From JADJRG01 sp964474905 (GTDB lineage: Bacteria; Myxococcota_A; Polyangia; Nannocystales; Nannocystaceae): DNA of 64,000 nt. Shown here one piece after another: positions 27,184 to 35,878 of this stretch (position 1 is its first letter; the number at the start of each line of letters is the position of its first letter). The stretch spans positions 128,036 through 192,035 of the forward strand of contig CAYYUP010000003.1 of NCBI GenBank assembly GCA_964474905.1. The letters run 5' to 3'. The notes beneath the pieces were generated by a model. The model had not been told where the DNA came from. It ran no database searches and was given only the letters and a program-made list of their open reading frames with translations. A program made the position numbers and the translations under genes.

Positions 27184-27570
27184 CTAGAGGATCGCCAGCA
27201 GCTCGACGTCGAAGATAAGATCGGCGCTCGCGGGGATGACCGGCGGCATGCCGCGGCGGCCGTAGCCGAGATCAAAGGGAATGACCAGAGTCCGCTTCTC
27301 GCCCACCTGCATCAGGCCAACACCCTCGGTCCAGCCGGCGATCACTCGTGACAGCGGGAAGGTCGCGGGGGCCCCCCGATCGACTGAAGAGTCGAACTTG
27401 GTACCGTCGAGCAACCAGCCGGTGTAGTGCACCTGGACAGTATCGCTAGGGCTCGGCTTGGGGCCGGTGCCCGCGCTGCGGACGATGTAGCCGAGCCCGC
27501 TCGGAGTCCGGGCTACCTTCTGACCGCTCTCGGTCTCGAGCTGTGCGATCTTCGAGTTGATGTCGTGCAT
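27184..27570 (-). CDS. FKBP-type peptidyl-prolyl cis-trans isomerase
   Basis: A 128-aa protein from ATG 27570 (MHDINSKIAQLETESG). It contains the FKBP core: VQVHYTGWLLDGTKFDSS, FPLSRVIAGWTEGV and LVIPFDLGYGRRG, ending DLIFDVELLAIL. The active-site aromatic and Asp residues (Tyr, Phe, Asp, Trp, Tyr) are present, so it should isomerise prolyl bonds. No signal peptide is seen, so it is probably cytoplasmic, unlike many FkpA-type relatives. The upstream frame to 27633 lacks protein character. It lies close downstream of the pseudo-M61 gene and upstream of an SDR gene; the three may be cotranscribed. Confidence 0.93.
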   Translation of the reverse strand: MHDINSKIAQLETESGQKVARTPSGLGYIVRSAGTGPKPSPSDTVQVHYTGWLLDGTKFDSSVDRGAPATFPLSRVIAGWTEGVGLMQVGEKRTLVIPFDLGYGRRGMPPVIPASADLIFDVELLAIL

Positions 27571-27640
27571 CGGCGCATGCTCGCCGCTCGCTCGCCTGTC
27601 GTCAAGGACGGGTAGAGCCAGGTCGGCGGGCAAACAGTAG

Positions 27641-29572
27641 TTAGCGGACGCAGAGTTCGTCGGCGACCCCTGGCCTCCGTTGCCAAGCGATGCCTCGTCG
27701 CTTTGGACCGGCGGGAAGATAGTCGATCGTCAGAGCTTTGCCGCCGCGCTCGATCTCTAGGTGGACCTTGGTTTCGGCGTCACCGGGTGCGTAGTGCAGG
27801 CTCTTGAGCACGTCGTTCGCTCGGAGTCCGGCTCGGCTCGCCGGGCCCTCGGCATCGAGTTCGCGGATCACGGGCGCGGTTGCACTGCTGCTTTGGTCGA
27901 CAAAGCCGAGGACAAAGCGTCGGTAGTTCGTGGGTCGCGGGCGAAAGCAGGGGCCGAGCGCATCGGCAGCCAGGCTTGGGCGCTCGCCCCGGTCGATCGT
28001 TGCACCGAACGCGATGCTCGCCGGCGTTCCGAGTTCGTCGCTCACGATCTTGAGCCACAGCGCCAGCGGCAGGTCGCGGACCTCGTCGATAAGCGCCCGG
28101 CTGACGACCTCGGTGACGATCGTTTTCAGTGAAGCCCAACCCTGTGAGTGCAGCCGAAGCTGGGCATCGAGGCTGGTGGCGTAGAGTGCCCCACGAGCGA
28201 CCAGGAGGGCCCTCGCGGTCTCCGCCTCAGTACTTTGGCCCTCGGCGATCTCGGCGATTTGGCGGCGAGTATGCTGGCGGAGAACAGAGGTCGTGAGGGT
28301 GGCCTCCCAGGCGTTGATCTCGGCGACAAACTCGTCATCGGTGAGGGCTCCGAGTTCGTAGAGGAGCTGCCAGGCGACGAAGCGAGAGACCCCACCCGAG
28401 AACCAAAGCAGCTCCGCCCCGGGCTTTTTTTCCTTTTTTTCCTTTGTTTCCTTTGCTTCCTTTTTTTCTATCTCGTTTGTGTCACCGGTTATGTCGTCGA
28501 GCAGACGCACACGTCCGCCGAGCCAACGCCCGACGAGGGGGAGAGCGACGCTCATGCGGGCACTCGCACCCCAGCTCATCCGGGAATTGCCGCGAAGAAA
28601 AAGCCCCCGAGCGCGCAGTCTGGCGGTGAAGGGTGGCTCCCACAGTGCCTGTGGCCGCAGCGAGACGAGCGTCGTGTAGGGGCGATCACTCATGTAGCCA
28701 AAATAGAGATCGATCGACGAGCGCAGACCGGCGATCTCGGCCGCGGCCCAGCGCACGTCGAAGACCGCCGGGCCGATAAAGGCGAAGCGATCGTTGCCGC
28801 CAAAACCGTCGAAACGCGCCCATTCGAGAGGACCGGCAATGATCGCCGTTCGCCCGAGGTCCGCCGGTCGCATCGCTCGCTCGTCACCGATGGCCCCGAG
28901 GCCGAGGGTCGTCGCGATCAGGAGCTGCGGTGGAGCGTCGTTGTCGTAGCTGTCGTCGACGTCATCGCTAGCGGGTATTTTAAGATCAACAAAATCGACG
29001 TCGAGGCGGATCGGCAGGGCGGTTTCCGCTAAGAGATCGGGGCGCAGGAGGAGCGCGTCGGCATCGGCCGCGAGGTGCTCATGATCGAGGTAGATCGCCG
29101 GGCGCTCGCGTCCGTTGGCGGGGCTCGATCCGTCGCGGATGCGGTAGCGCAGTCGCAGGGGCGAACTCGGTACCCGTGAGAGCTGGACCAGGGTTCGGCC
29201 TCCGTTTTCGCTGGTTGCTCGCATGCCTGATCCAAGGGACAGTTCACCGTCGTCGTCGACGATCTCCAAAAATTCGATCTTCGTGCCCCCGCGGATCGAC
29301 CACTCGCGGAGTTTGTCACCGGGGCCGCGGGCCTCGATCGTGACGATCCAAGCCTGCATATCAGGATCGTCGTCGGGGCTTAGCGTGTAGCGAAGCGAGG
29401 GGGTTTCGCGTTCGACAGCGGGCTTCGCGGGTGCTGCTGCCGGAGCCTCGGGTGGGCGTGCCTCGATCGCCGGTGCTGTCGCATGTGCACAGGCGATAAC
29501 GACAGCGGCGGTGAGCAGGCATGGCGCGGCGATCCACAGGCGGAGAGGTCCAAGATGCATCGTCGTCGGCAT
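27641..29572 (-). CDS. Lipoprotein resembling an M61 aminopeptidase with a PDZ domain but lacking the zinc site
   Basis: ATG 29572 or 29560 starts a lipoprotein signal (lipobox VIAC). The 643-aa product follows the order of M61 glycyl aminopeptidases: an N-terminal beta domain, a FGYMSDRPYTTLVSL element like the M61 pre-catalytic strand, then a WFSGGVSRFVAWQLLYELG helix equivalent to WLxEGxTdYyaxLLL, and a PDZ domain at about 560-630. The HExxH is missing where expected (SVALPLVGRWLGG), and the ligand Glu after WFS is Gly393, so metal-dependent hydrolysis is unlikely. A Lys/Glu microsatellite (about 368-385) interrupts the catalytic region. It may bind peptides as a scaffold. It is divergent from the double-isomerase gene. 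Confidence 0.65.
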   Translation of the reverse strand: MPTTMHLGPLRLWIAAPCLLTAAVVIACAHATAPAIEARPPEAPAAAPAKPAVERETPSLRYTLSPDDDPDMQAWIVTIEARGPGDKLREWSIRGGTKIEFLEIVDDDGELSLGSGMRATSENGGRTLVQLSRVPSSPLRLRYRIRDGSSPANGRERPAIYLDHEHLAADADALLLRPDLLAETALPIRLDVDFVDLKIPASDDVDDSYDNDAPPQLLIATTLGLGAIGDERAMRPADLGRTAIIAGPLEWARFDGFGGNDRFAFIGPAVFDVRWAAAEIAGLRSSIDLYFGYMSDRPYTTLVSLRPQALWEPPFTARLRARGLFLRGNSRMSWGASARMSVALPLVGRWLGGRVRLLDDITGDTNEIEKKEAKETKEKKEKKPGAELLWFSGGVSRFVAWQLLYELGALTDDEFVAEINAWEATLTTSVLRQHTRRQIAEIAEGQSTEAETARALLVARGALYATSLDAQLRLHSQGWASLKTIVTEVVSRALIDEVRDLPLALWLKIVSDELGTPASIAFGATIDRGERPSLAADALGPCFRPRPTNYRRFVLGFVDQSSSATAPVIRELDAEGPASRAGLRANDVLKSLHYAPGDAETKVHLEIERGGKALTIDYLPAGPKRRGIAWQRRPGVADELCVR

Positions 29573-29653
29573 TGCGAGTCGCGTGGGAGAAAGGGGAGGC
29601 GAGCGTTGCAGATCTGCTTGTCGGCACCCTTGGCCTGCGGAGATACTGCGGGT

Positions 29654-30889
29654 GTGTCGGAGATCCGATTTTACTACGACGTGGTCTGTCCATACGCCTA
29701 TCTCGCATCGACGCAGATCGAAGCTGCTGCGGCCCGTGCGGGTGCGACGGTCTCTTGGCGCCCGGTGCTTTTGGGTGGGCTCTTTCGAGCGGTCAAGGCC
29801 CCGCAGCTGCCAGCCGCTGCCATGAACGCGCCGCGGGCTCGGCACAACCTGCTCGACATGTACCGCTTCGCCGATCGTTGGGGCGTCGACTTGACGATGC
29901 CGGCGGCCCATCCCCGACGCAGCGTCGAGGCGATGCGCCTGCTCGTGGCGGTCGGCGAAGGGCCGCTCCGAAGGGCGCTCACGGCTGCGCTCTACCGGGC
30001 CTACTGGGGGCAGGGTCGCGACATCAGCGATCGCTCCGTGCTCGATACGATCGCCCGCGAGCACGGTGTCGATCCGGCGCTCATCGATGATCCCAAGGCG
30101 CGCGCGGGTCTCTTTGAGAGCACCGCCGAGGCCGCAGCACTCGGCGCTTTTGGCGTGCCCACGTTCGCCGTCGGTAACAAAATTTGGTGGGGACAGGATC
30201 GACTGCCGCTGGTGGAGGAGGCGCTCGGGCATCGCCAGCGCCGGCCCGCGGAGGGGCTCGGGTCGGCGCCGCTCTCCGGGGTGACGATCGATTTTTTCCA
30301 CGACTTCGCGAGCCCCTACGCGTACCTCGCGGCGGAGCCGATCAAGGGCATCGCGGCGGCCTACGGAGCGACCCTTCGCTGGCGACCGATCCTGCTCGGG
30401 GCTCTCTTTCGCGAACTCGGTACCCCGGATGTGCCGCTCTTTGTCCAGAGTCCAGAGAAGCAGCGCTACATCCGTCGGGACCTCGAAGATTGGGCGCAGT
30501 ACTGGGGCGTGCCCTTTCGTTTTCCGTCGCATTTTCCGCTGCGTTCGATCGCGCCGCTGCGGGCTGCCTTGGTCGACCCAGGGCTTGTCCAGCCGCTCTA
30601 CCGTGCGATCTGGTCCGAAGACCAGGCGGTTGATGATCTCCAGGTGCTGGCAGAGGTCATCGCCGCGAGCGGACGTGATCCTGCGCCGATCCTCGCGAGC
30701 ATACGCTCACCCGAGATCAAATCGCATCTGCGCGAAAATACGGCCGCGGCCCAGGCAGCTGGTTGCTGCGGCGTGCCGTCGATGGTGGTGACCCCAGCCG
30801 AAGGCGAGCAGCCGATTCTTCTTTGGGGGCAGGATCGCCTGGCCATGCTCGAGTGGGTGCTGCAAGGTTGGCGACCGCCGAGGGGTTGA
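29654..30889 (+). CDS. Fused double DsbA-fold / HCCA-isomerase-like protein
   Basis: GTG 29654 begins directly at the first strand (SEIRFYYDVVCPYAYLAS); the open frame further upstream overlaps the divergent gene. The 411-aa protein consists of two homologous halves joined near residue 205. Each has a [CS]-P-Y-A-Y-L-A helix start, a WRPxLLGxLFR block, a cis-Pro loop (GVPTFAVG and GVPSMVV) and WGQDRL near its end. These are hallmarks of 2-hydroxychromene-2-carboxylate isomerases / kappa-class GSTs. The first half has Cys in the active-site position and the second has Ser, so the halves may differ in chemistry. Standard enzymes have one unit of about 200 residues and work as dimers, so this is probably a covalent pseudo-dimer. 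Substrate unknown. Confidence 0.85.
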   Translation: MSEIRFYYDVVCPYAYLASTQIEAAAARAGATVSWRPVLLGGLFRAVKAPQLPAAAMNAPRARHNLLDMYRFADRWGVDLTMPAAHPRRSVEAMRLLVAVGEGPLRRALTAALYRAYWGQGRDISDRSVLDTIAREHGVDPALIDDPKARAGLFESTAEAAALGAFGVPTFAVGNKIWWGQDRLPLVEEALGHRQRRPAEGLGSAPLSGVTIDFFHDFASPYAYLAAEPIKGIAAAYGATLRWRPILLGALFRELGTPDVPLFVQSPEKQRYIRRDLEDWAQYWGVPFRFPSHFPLRSIAPLRAALVDPGLVQPLYRAIWSEDQAVDDLQVLAEVIAASGRDPAPILASIRSPEIKSHLRENTAAAQAAGCCGVPSMVVTPAEGEQPILLWGQDRLAMLEWVLQGWRPPRG

Positions 30890-30955
30890 TCCCGAGAGAT
30901 CAACCGCGAAGATCTCGAGTCCGGAGTACAGGCGGCTGGCGAGCTTTGTCCTGCT

Positions 30956-31987
30956 TTATGGGGCCCGAGACGCTGCGACGATGCGCTCTCGGAGCTGCGT
31001 CGGCGAGAGAAACGCAAGCGGCGGCTGACTGCCCTCGAGTTCGCGGACGATCGCGGCGATGGTTTTGTTGGCGGGGGCTCGTAGGCCGTGCGAAGCGGCG
31101 AGTTCGGCGATCGCCCCGTTGAGGTCACCGATCTCGGTAGGCTTGCCGGCATCGAGATCTTGGAGGGTGCTCGAGCGGGCGTTTGCGTCGAGCTTGACCA
31201 GGCGATGGGCGACCCGGAGAACGATCATGTCGGGAAGTCGGAGCAGGGATGCGATCGCCCGGGGAGGCAGACCGATCACGTTGCGGGGTCGGTAGCCGGC
31301 GCGCTCCAGGGCATCGATGCCCTCGCGGATGCAACGGGAGAAGCACCAGCGGGCATCCCGTGAGCGCAGGGTCGCGACGATCGGCAGGCCGGTTGCCGCA
31401 CCGACACCGTTGCTGAGGTTGAGGAGGAGCTTGCCAGCGACAATGTCGACGATGTCCTCGCGCAGTTCGAGGGCTTGGCCGCCGGCTTCGAGCGCCGTGG
31501 CCAAATCCCGGAGTAGGGGTCGTTGCTCCGGGGCACCGAGGCCGGCGATCAGCGGCCCTGTGCTTGCCTGCCGAAGGATCGATCCGTCGCGGACGACATT
31601 AAACGAGACCATGCCGGCGATCACTCGCGGTCCTAGGCTGCGGCCGAGTCGGTGCAGGTTTTCGAGGCCATTTTGGAAGGAGACGAGGGGCGTGTGCTTT
31701 GGCAGCAGCTTCGCCAGGTGTTCGCCGACCGCCGCACTATCGCGTGATTTGACCGTTATGAGGACGATGTCGGCATCGACGAGGGCGGCCGCATCGTCGC
31801 TGAGCATGACCGATGGTGAGCAGCGGAGCTGCCGACCGTCGAGCCGGTGGACGCAGAGATCGGGGCTGCGCGGGGTGATCCGCGCACGGCCGACTAGGGT
31901 GACACGAGCGCCCCCGTGGGCCGCGTGCAGGCCGAGGAAGCCGCCGATTGCGCCCGCTCCCATGATGCCGATGTGTATACCCGCCAC
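30956..31987 (-). CDS. panE: Ketopantoate reductase family protein (2-dehydropantoate 2-reductase)
   Basis: A 343-aa protein from GTG 31987. The NADP-binding motif is GAGAIGGFLG (10-19). VKSRD and SFQNGLEN follow the family pattern, and GKLLLNLSNGVGA contains the lysine and asparagines used in catalysis. DAGKPTEIGDLNGAI matches the C-terminal helical domain. It would reduce ketopantoate to pantoate for coenzyme A biosynthesis. The branch could also reduce other 2-keto acids, and no other pantothenate gene is nearby, so the symbol is tentative. It converges with the double-isomerase gene and is divergent from the lipoprotein gene at 32114. Confidence 0.82.
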   Translation of the reverse strand: MAGIHIGIMGAGAIGGFLGLHAAHGGARVTLVGRARITPRSPDLCVHRLDGRQLRCSPSVMLSDDAAALVDADIVLITVKSRDSAAVGEHLAKLLPKHTPLVSFQNGLENLHRLGRSLGPRVIAGMVSFNVVRDGSILRQASTGPLIAGLGAPEQRPLLRDLATALEAGGQALELREDIVDIVAGKLLLNLSNGVGAATGLPIVATLRSRDARWCFSRCIREGIDALERAGYRPRNVIGLPPRAIASLLRLPDMIVLRVAHRLVKLDANARSSTLQDLDAGKPTEIGDLNGAIAELAASHGLRAPANKTIAAIVRELEGSQPPLAFLSPTQLRERIVAASRAP

Positions 31988-32077
31988 GAAAAAGCGCCGT
32001 TCCGAAGACGTGAAGCCTAGCGTCAGCGGCCGATCGGGCGAAGCGAAAAGGGAATGTATCCGGTGCGAACTTCTCGC

Positions 32078-32107
32078 TTGCTGGGATCTGAGGCTGCTGA
32101 TTATGAT
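32078..32107 (+). promoter_or_regulatory. Candidate promoter ending six bases before a start codon
   Basis: TTGCTG (32078-32083), an 18-base spacer and TATGAT (32102-32107, five of six matches to TATAAT), then six bases to ATG 32114. Transcription would start at or next to the A of the ATG, and no ribosome binding site is present. Confidence 0.5.
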
Positions 32108-32113
32108 CGATCC

Positions 32114-33301
<1,188 letters not shown>

Positions 33302-33349
33302 CAGCCGAAGCCTGTTGTCTGTCAGCCGCCAGGGGTCAGCTGCCACAGC

Positions 33350-34948
33350 TCAGCCGCTGTAGCTCTCGTCTTGCTCGATCTTTGAGAGCACCCAGTCGAA
33401 CTCGCCGCGGGTGATGTGGGCGTCGCAGTACTCGCAGTTACCCGCTGCGGAGATCTTGAGCCCGGCGCCGCACTTTGGACAATTGGCGTCGGTGCGCGGG
33501 GCCCCGCGAACGTCGGCACCGCGGATCAGGGTCCAGTACTCGGAGTAGGCTCGGCGGCGGCGCTTGGAGCCGCCGACGACTTTGCCGCTGTCATTGACGG
33601 TGTAATCCTTGCCGCTGGCGTAGATCCGCAGGGTGACGGCGTCGTAGTAGCGATCGCGGCTGACCTTGACCAGCAGCACCTTCTCGATGCCGGCCTCGGC
33701 GAGCAGGTTTTTCAGCCCCTGTTCGCGGTAGGCGTCGAGCCAATAGCGCAGGTAGTCGAACATGCCGTCGGAGACGTAGGGGCGCAGGTGCTCGGCGTCG
33801 AGCTTGGACCAGCCCTCGTTGAGCTCCTTGTAGATCATCTCGACGCGGGCCCGGAGGTTGTTGACGCTCAGCTCCGAGTCATCGATCGTCAAGGACTCCC
33901 ACTTCCTGCGCAGGTGGGGGTCGATGATCGTCGGTAGGTCGGTGCCGTGCTCGGCGACACCACCGGTCAGCGCCGGCTTGCGCTCGTCCTGGCGGAGCAC
34001 GTTGATGTGTTGGACTTGCCAGTCGAAGCGACCGTTGGCGACGATCTCTCCGCAGTAGTCGCAACGGCTGTTGTCGCTCGAGGTAAAGGGCGCGCCGCAG
34101 TGGGGACAGCCGAGCACATCGGCCTTCTCGGGTGGTCGACTCTTGGCGTGCACCGAGCGGCAGAGGGTCCAGATTTCCTCGGTGTAGTAGGTGTGCTGGG
34201 CGGTGCTCATGTTGGCCTCGAAGGCGAGGCGCACCTTGACCTGGGGCTCGGGCAGCGGCTCTGCACCTGTCTCTTGGACCTGCGCCGAGCGCAGCTCTTC
34301 GCGGCTCGGCACGTCGACGCTGAGCACCCGCAGCGAACCGATCACGACGTTGCTGATCGGCAGGTTGACCGGAGGTCGTTCGCTCAGTTTGCGGCTGACC
34401 TCTTCGCTCAGGTAGGGGGCTAGGGCCGCGAGGTCGTCCGGGATTCGCCGTGCCTGGTGGGCGCTGGCGAAGAGGCGGTAGATGAAATCTTGAAAGACGA
34501 TCGGCGAGAAGTGGGGATCGACGGCGAGGATCTTTGTCAGGTCGCCAGAGCTTCGGGGCGCGGCTGCGGCCGCCGGGCTGTTCCAATCGGTGGGCTTGCC
34601 GGTGCGCGACTTGAAATAGAAGTAGGCGATGACCGCGAGCAGGATCGGGATGCCGATCTTTGGGTAATAGATGCAGAGGCGGAGGAGCATGAAGATCAGC
34701 TCGCCACCACCACCACCACCACCGCTGCCACCGCTGCTCGATCCGCCGCCAGAGTAGCTGTGGCCGCCGCCTGGTCGGGCTTCGGCTTCGTCGGAGACGA
34801 GCGCGATGCCGAGGATCACGACCGCCATGACGAGCGCTCGCCGTCTCTGACGAGCCTCGTATTTGTCTGCGATCGGGTCTGCCGCGGTGAGCCCGTGCCC
34901 GCAGCGACAGGCCTGCGAATGCTCGTGGTTGGGGCGCCCTTCGCTCAT
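33350..34948 (-). CDS. Membrane protein with two Tim44-like domains, each followed by a zinc ribbon
   Basis: A 532-aa protein. A basic start and hydrophobic segment (about 38-58), a Gly/Ser-rich stretch and a second hydrophobic segment (about 84-110) anchor it. Then come two similar units: a Tim44-like domain (about 130-275) followed by CPHCG...CDYCG and FDWQVQHI, and a second Tim44-like domain (about 345-485) followed by CPKCG...CEYCD and FDWVLSKI. An N-terminal CRCG also hints at metal binding. Tim44-like domains bind lipids or unfolded proteins. The start ATG overlaps the stop of the TPM gene (ATGA), so the two are coupled. The repeated ribbon-plus-FDW element suggests internal duplication of a whole module. 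Confidence 0.78.
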   Translation of the reverse strand: MSEGRPNHEHSQACRCGHGLTAADPIADKYEARQRRRALVMAVVILGIALVSDEAEARPGGGHSYSGGGSSSGGSGGGGGGGELIFMLLRLCIYYPKIGIPILLAVIAYFYFKSRTGKPTDWNSPAAAAAPRSSGDLTKILAVDPHFSPIVFQDFIYRLFASAHQARRIPDDLAALAPYLSEEVSRKLSERPPVNLPISNVVIGSLRVLSVDVPSREELRSAQVQETGAEPLPEPQVKVRLAFEANMSTAQHTYYTEEIWTLCRSVHAKSRPPEKADVLGCPHCGAPFTSSDNSRCDYCGEIVANGRFDWQVQHINVLRQDERKPALTGGVAEHGTDLPTIIDPHLRRKWESLTIDDSELSVNNLRARVEMIYKELNEGWSKLDAEHLRPYVSDGMFDYLRYWLDAYREQGLKNLLAEAGIEKVLLVKVSRDRYYDAVTLRIYASGKDYTVNDSGKVVGGSKRRRRAYSEYWTLIRGADVRGAPRTDANCPKCGAGLKISAAGNCEYCDAHITRGEFDWVLSKIEQDESYSG

Positions 34949-35568
34949 AGGTAGACCTCGTCGGGGAGCTCGTTGATGTCGTCGTCGGAGACCGGCAGGT
35001 AGGGCTCTAAGATGTCACCCAGGGCGGTGATCTCGGCGGCGATGGTCGTCGCATTGGCGCGCGAGGTGACCCGATCGGCGACCTTGGCGATCGCCGCGTG
35101 CCAGCGATCGTTGGGGACGACGGTAACGATCCCGCGATCGCCGATCACGGCAGCTGTCTCTTCGAGCAGGGAAATGTAGACGAGAATGCCGGTGCGCTCG
35201 GCGGTCAGATGGATGCCGCGGGCGAAGAAGGCTGCGTGTGCCGAGGTCTCGACCCAGCGCCTCCGCAGGCGGGCTGGGGTCAGCAGGCGGCGCAGCCCGG
35301 GCGAGCGCGAGCAGAGCCAGCCGCAGGCGACGGCGACGACCAGTGGATCGATGATGAACCACAGGATCCCGAACTCGAAGTGGGAGAAGAGAAGAAAGGC
35401 GAGGGCGAGTACGGCTGCGGCACCGCCGACGATCAAGTCGGCGTGCAGGTAGAACCCAGAGCGGGCGCGTACGGTGACGACCACCTCTGCGGAAGAGCGG
35501 CTTTCGACCGCCTTGATCGCCGCCGTCAGGGCCGCTTTGCCGGTCTCATCGACCAGAGTCGAAGACAT
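34945..35568 (-). CDS. TPM-domain membrane protein
   Basis: ATG 35568 (MSSTLVDETGKAAL) is preferred over an ATG six codons upstream. The 207-aa product has a short N-terminal alpha/beta half (SSAEVVVTVRARSG), two membrane segments (about 44-85) and then the rest of the TPM fold (HLTAERTGILVYISLLEETAAVIGDRGI). TPM (TLP18.3/Psb32/MOLO-1) proteins act in membrane protein quality control and sometimes as phosphatases. In this subtype (often annotated TPM domain or DUF2207-associated) the domain is split by the membrane hairpin. The stop overlaps the start of the Tim44-like gene, so both products probably work at the same membrane site. Confidence 0.78.
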   Translation of the reverse strand: MSSTLVDETGKAALTAAIKAVESRSSAEVVVTVRARSGFYLHADLIVGGAAAVLALAFLLFSHFEFGILWFIIDPLVVAVACGWLCSRSPGLRRLLTPARLRRRWVETSAHAAFFARGIHLTAERTGILVYISLLEETAAVIGDRGIVTVVPNDRWHAAIAKVADRVTSRANATTIAAEITALGDILEPYLPVSDDDINELPDEVYL

Positions 35569-35687
35569 CGCCGGGGACGATAGCATTCTTCGCAGTCTTC
35601 GGTGTCAGGGCGCTTCTGGGCGCGGCATCAGGCACTTCGCTGGACGCCTTGGGTGGGCTCGTGTAGCCTTTGCAGGTCATGCTTTGA

Positions 35688-35861
35688 ATGCTCTCAAGCC
35701 CAAGACGGATCGCGGTCGTGGTCCTCGCTGGTCTCATCGGATTCGCCCTGCAAACCTGGGCCTCTGTGGACGATGCCGTCACCCACGGCATCTTGATAGG
35801 CATGCTGGTATCGCTCTTTGTGCCGGCCGGTACAAAGGTCTGCTCGATAAAGCCGCGCTAA
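35688..35861 (+). CDS. Small 57-aa two-helix membrane protein (tentative)
   Basis: ATG 35688 to TAA 35859-35861. The product begins MLSSPRRIAVVVLAGLIG and has two hydrophobic stretches (about 8-22 and 34-47) separated by a short loop with WASVDDAVTHG, with basic residues at both ends, consistent with a hairpin whose termini are cytoplasmic. No strong Shine-Dalgarno is seen (AGGT 11 bases upstream). It lies in a 310-bp space between a minus-strand gene that starts at 35568 and the end of the Omp85 gene. An 85-aa frame on the opposite strand is less protein-like. Without homologues this stays a hypothesis. Confidence 0.45.
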   Translation: MLSSPRRIAVVVLAGLIGFALQTWASVDDAVTHGILIGMLVSLFVPAGTKVCSIKPR

Positions 35862-35878
35862 CCCGGATCGGTGTCGGC

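Noticed and set aside
35546..35803. An 85-codon minus-strand frame
   Set aside because: Lacks hydrophobic or helical organisation; the overlapping plus-strand 57-codon frame is more protein-like.
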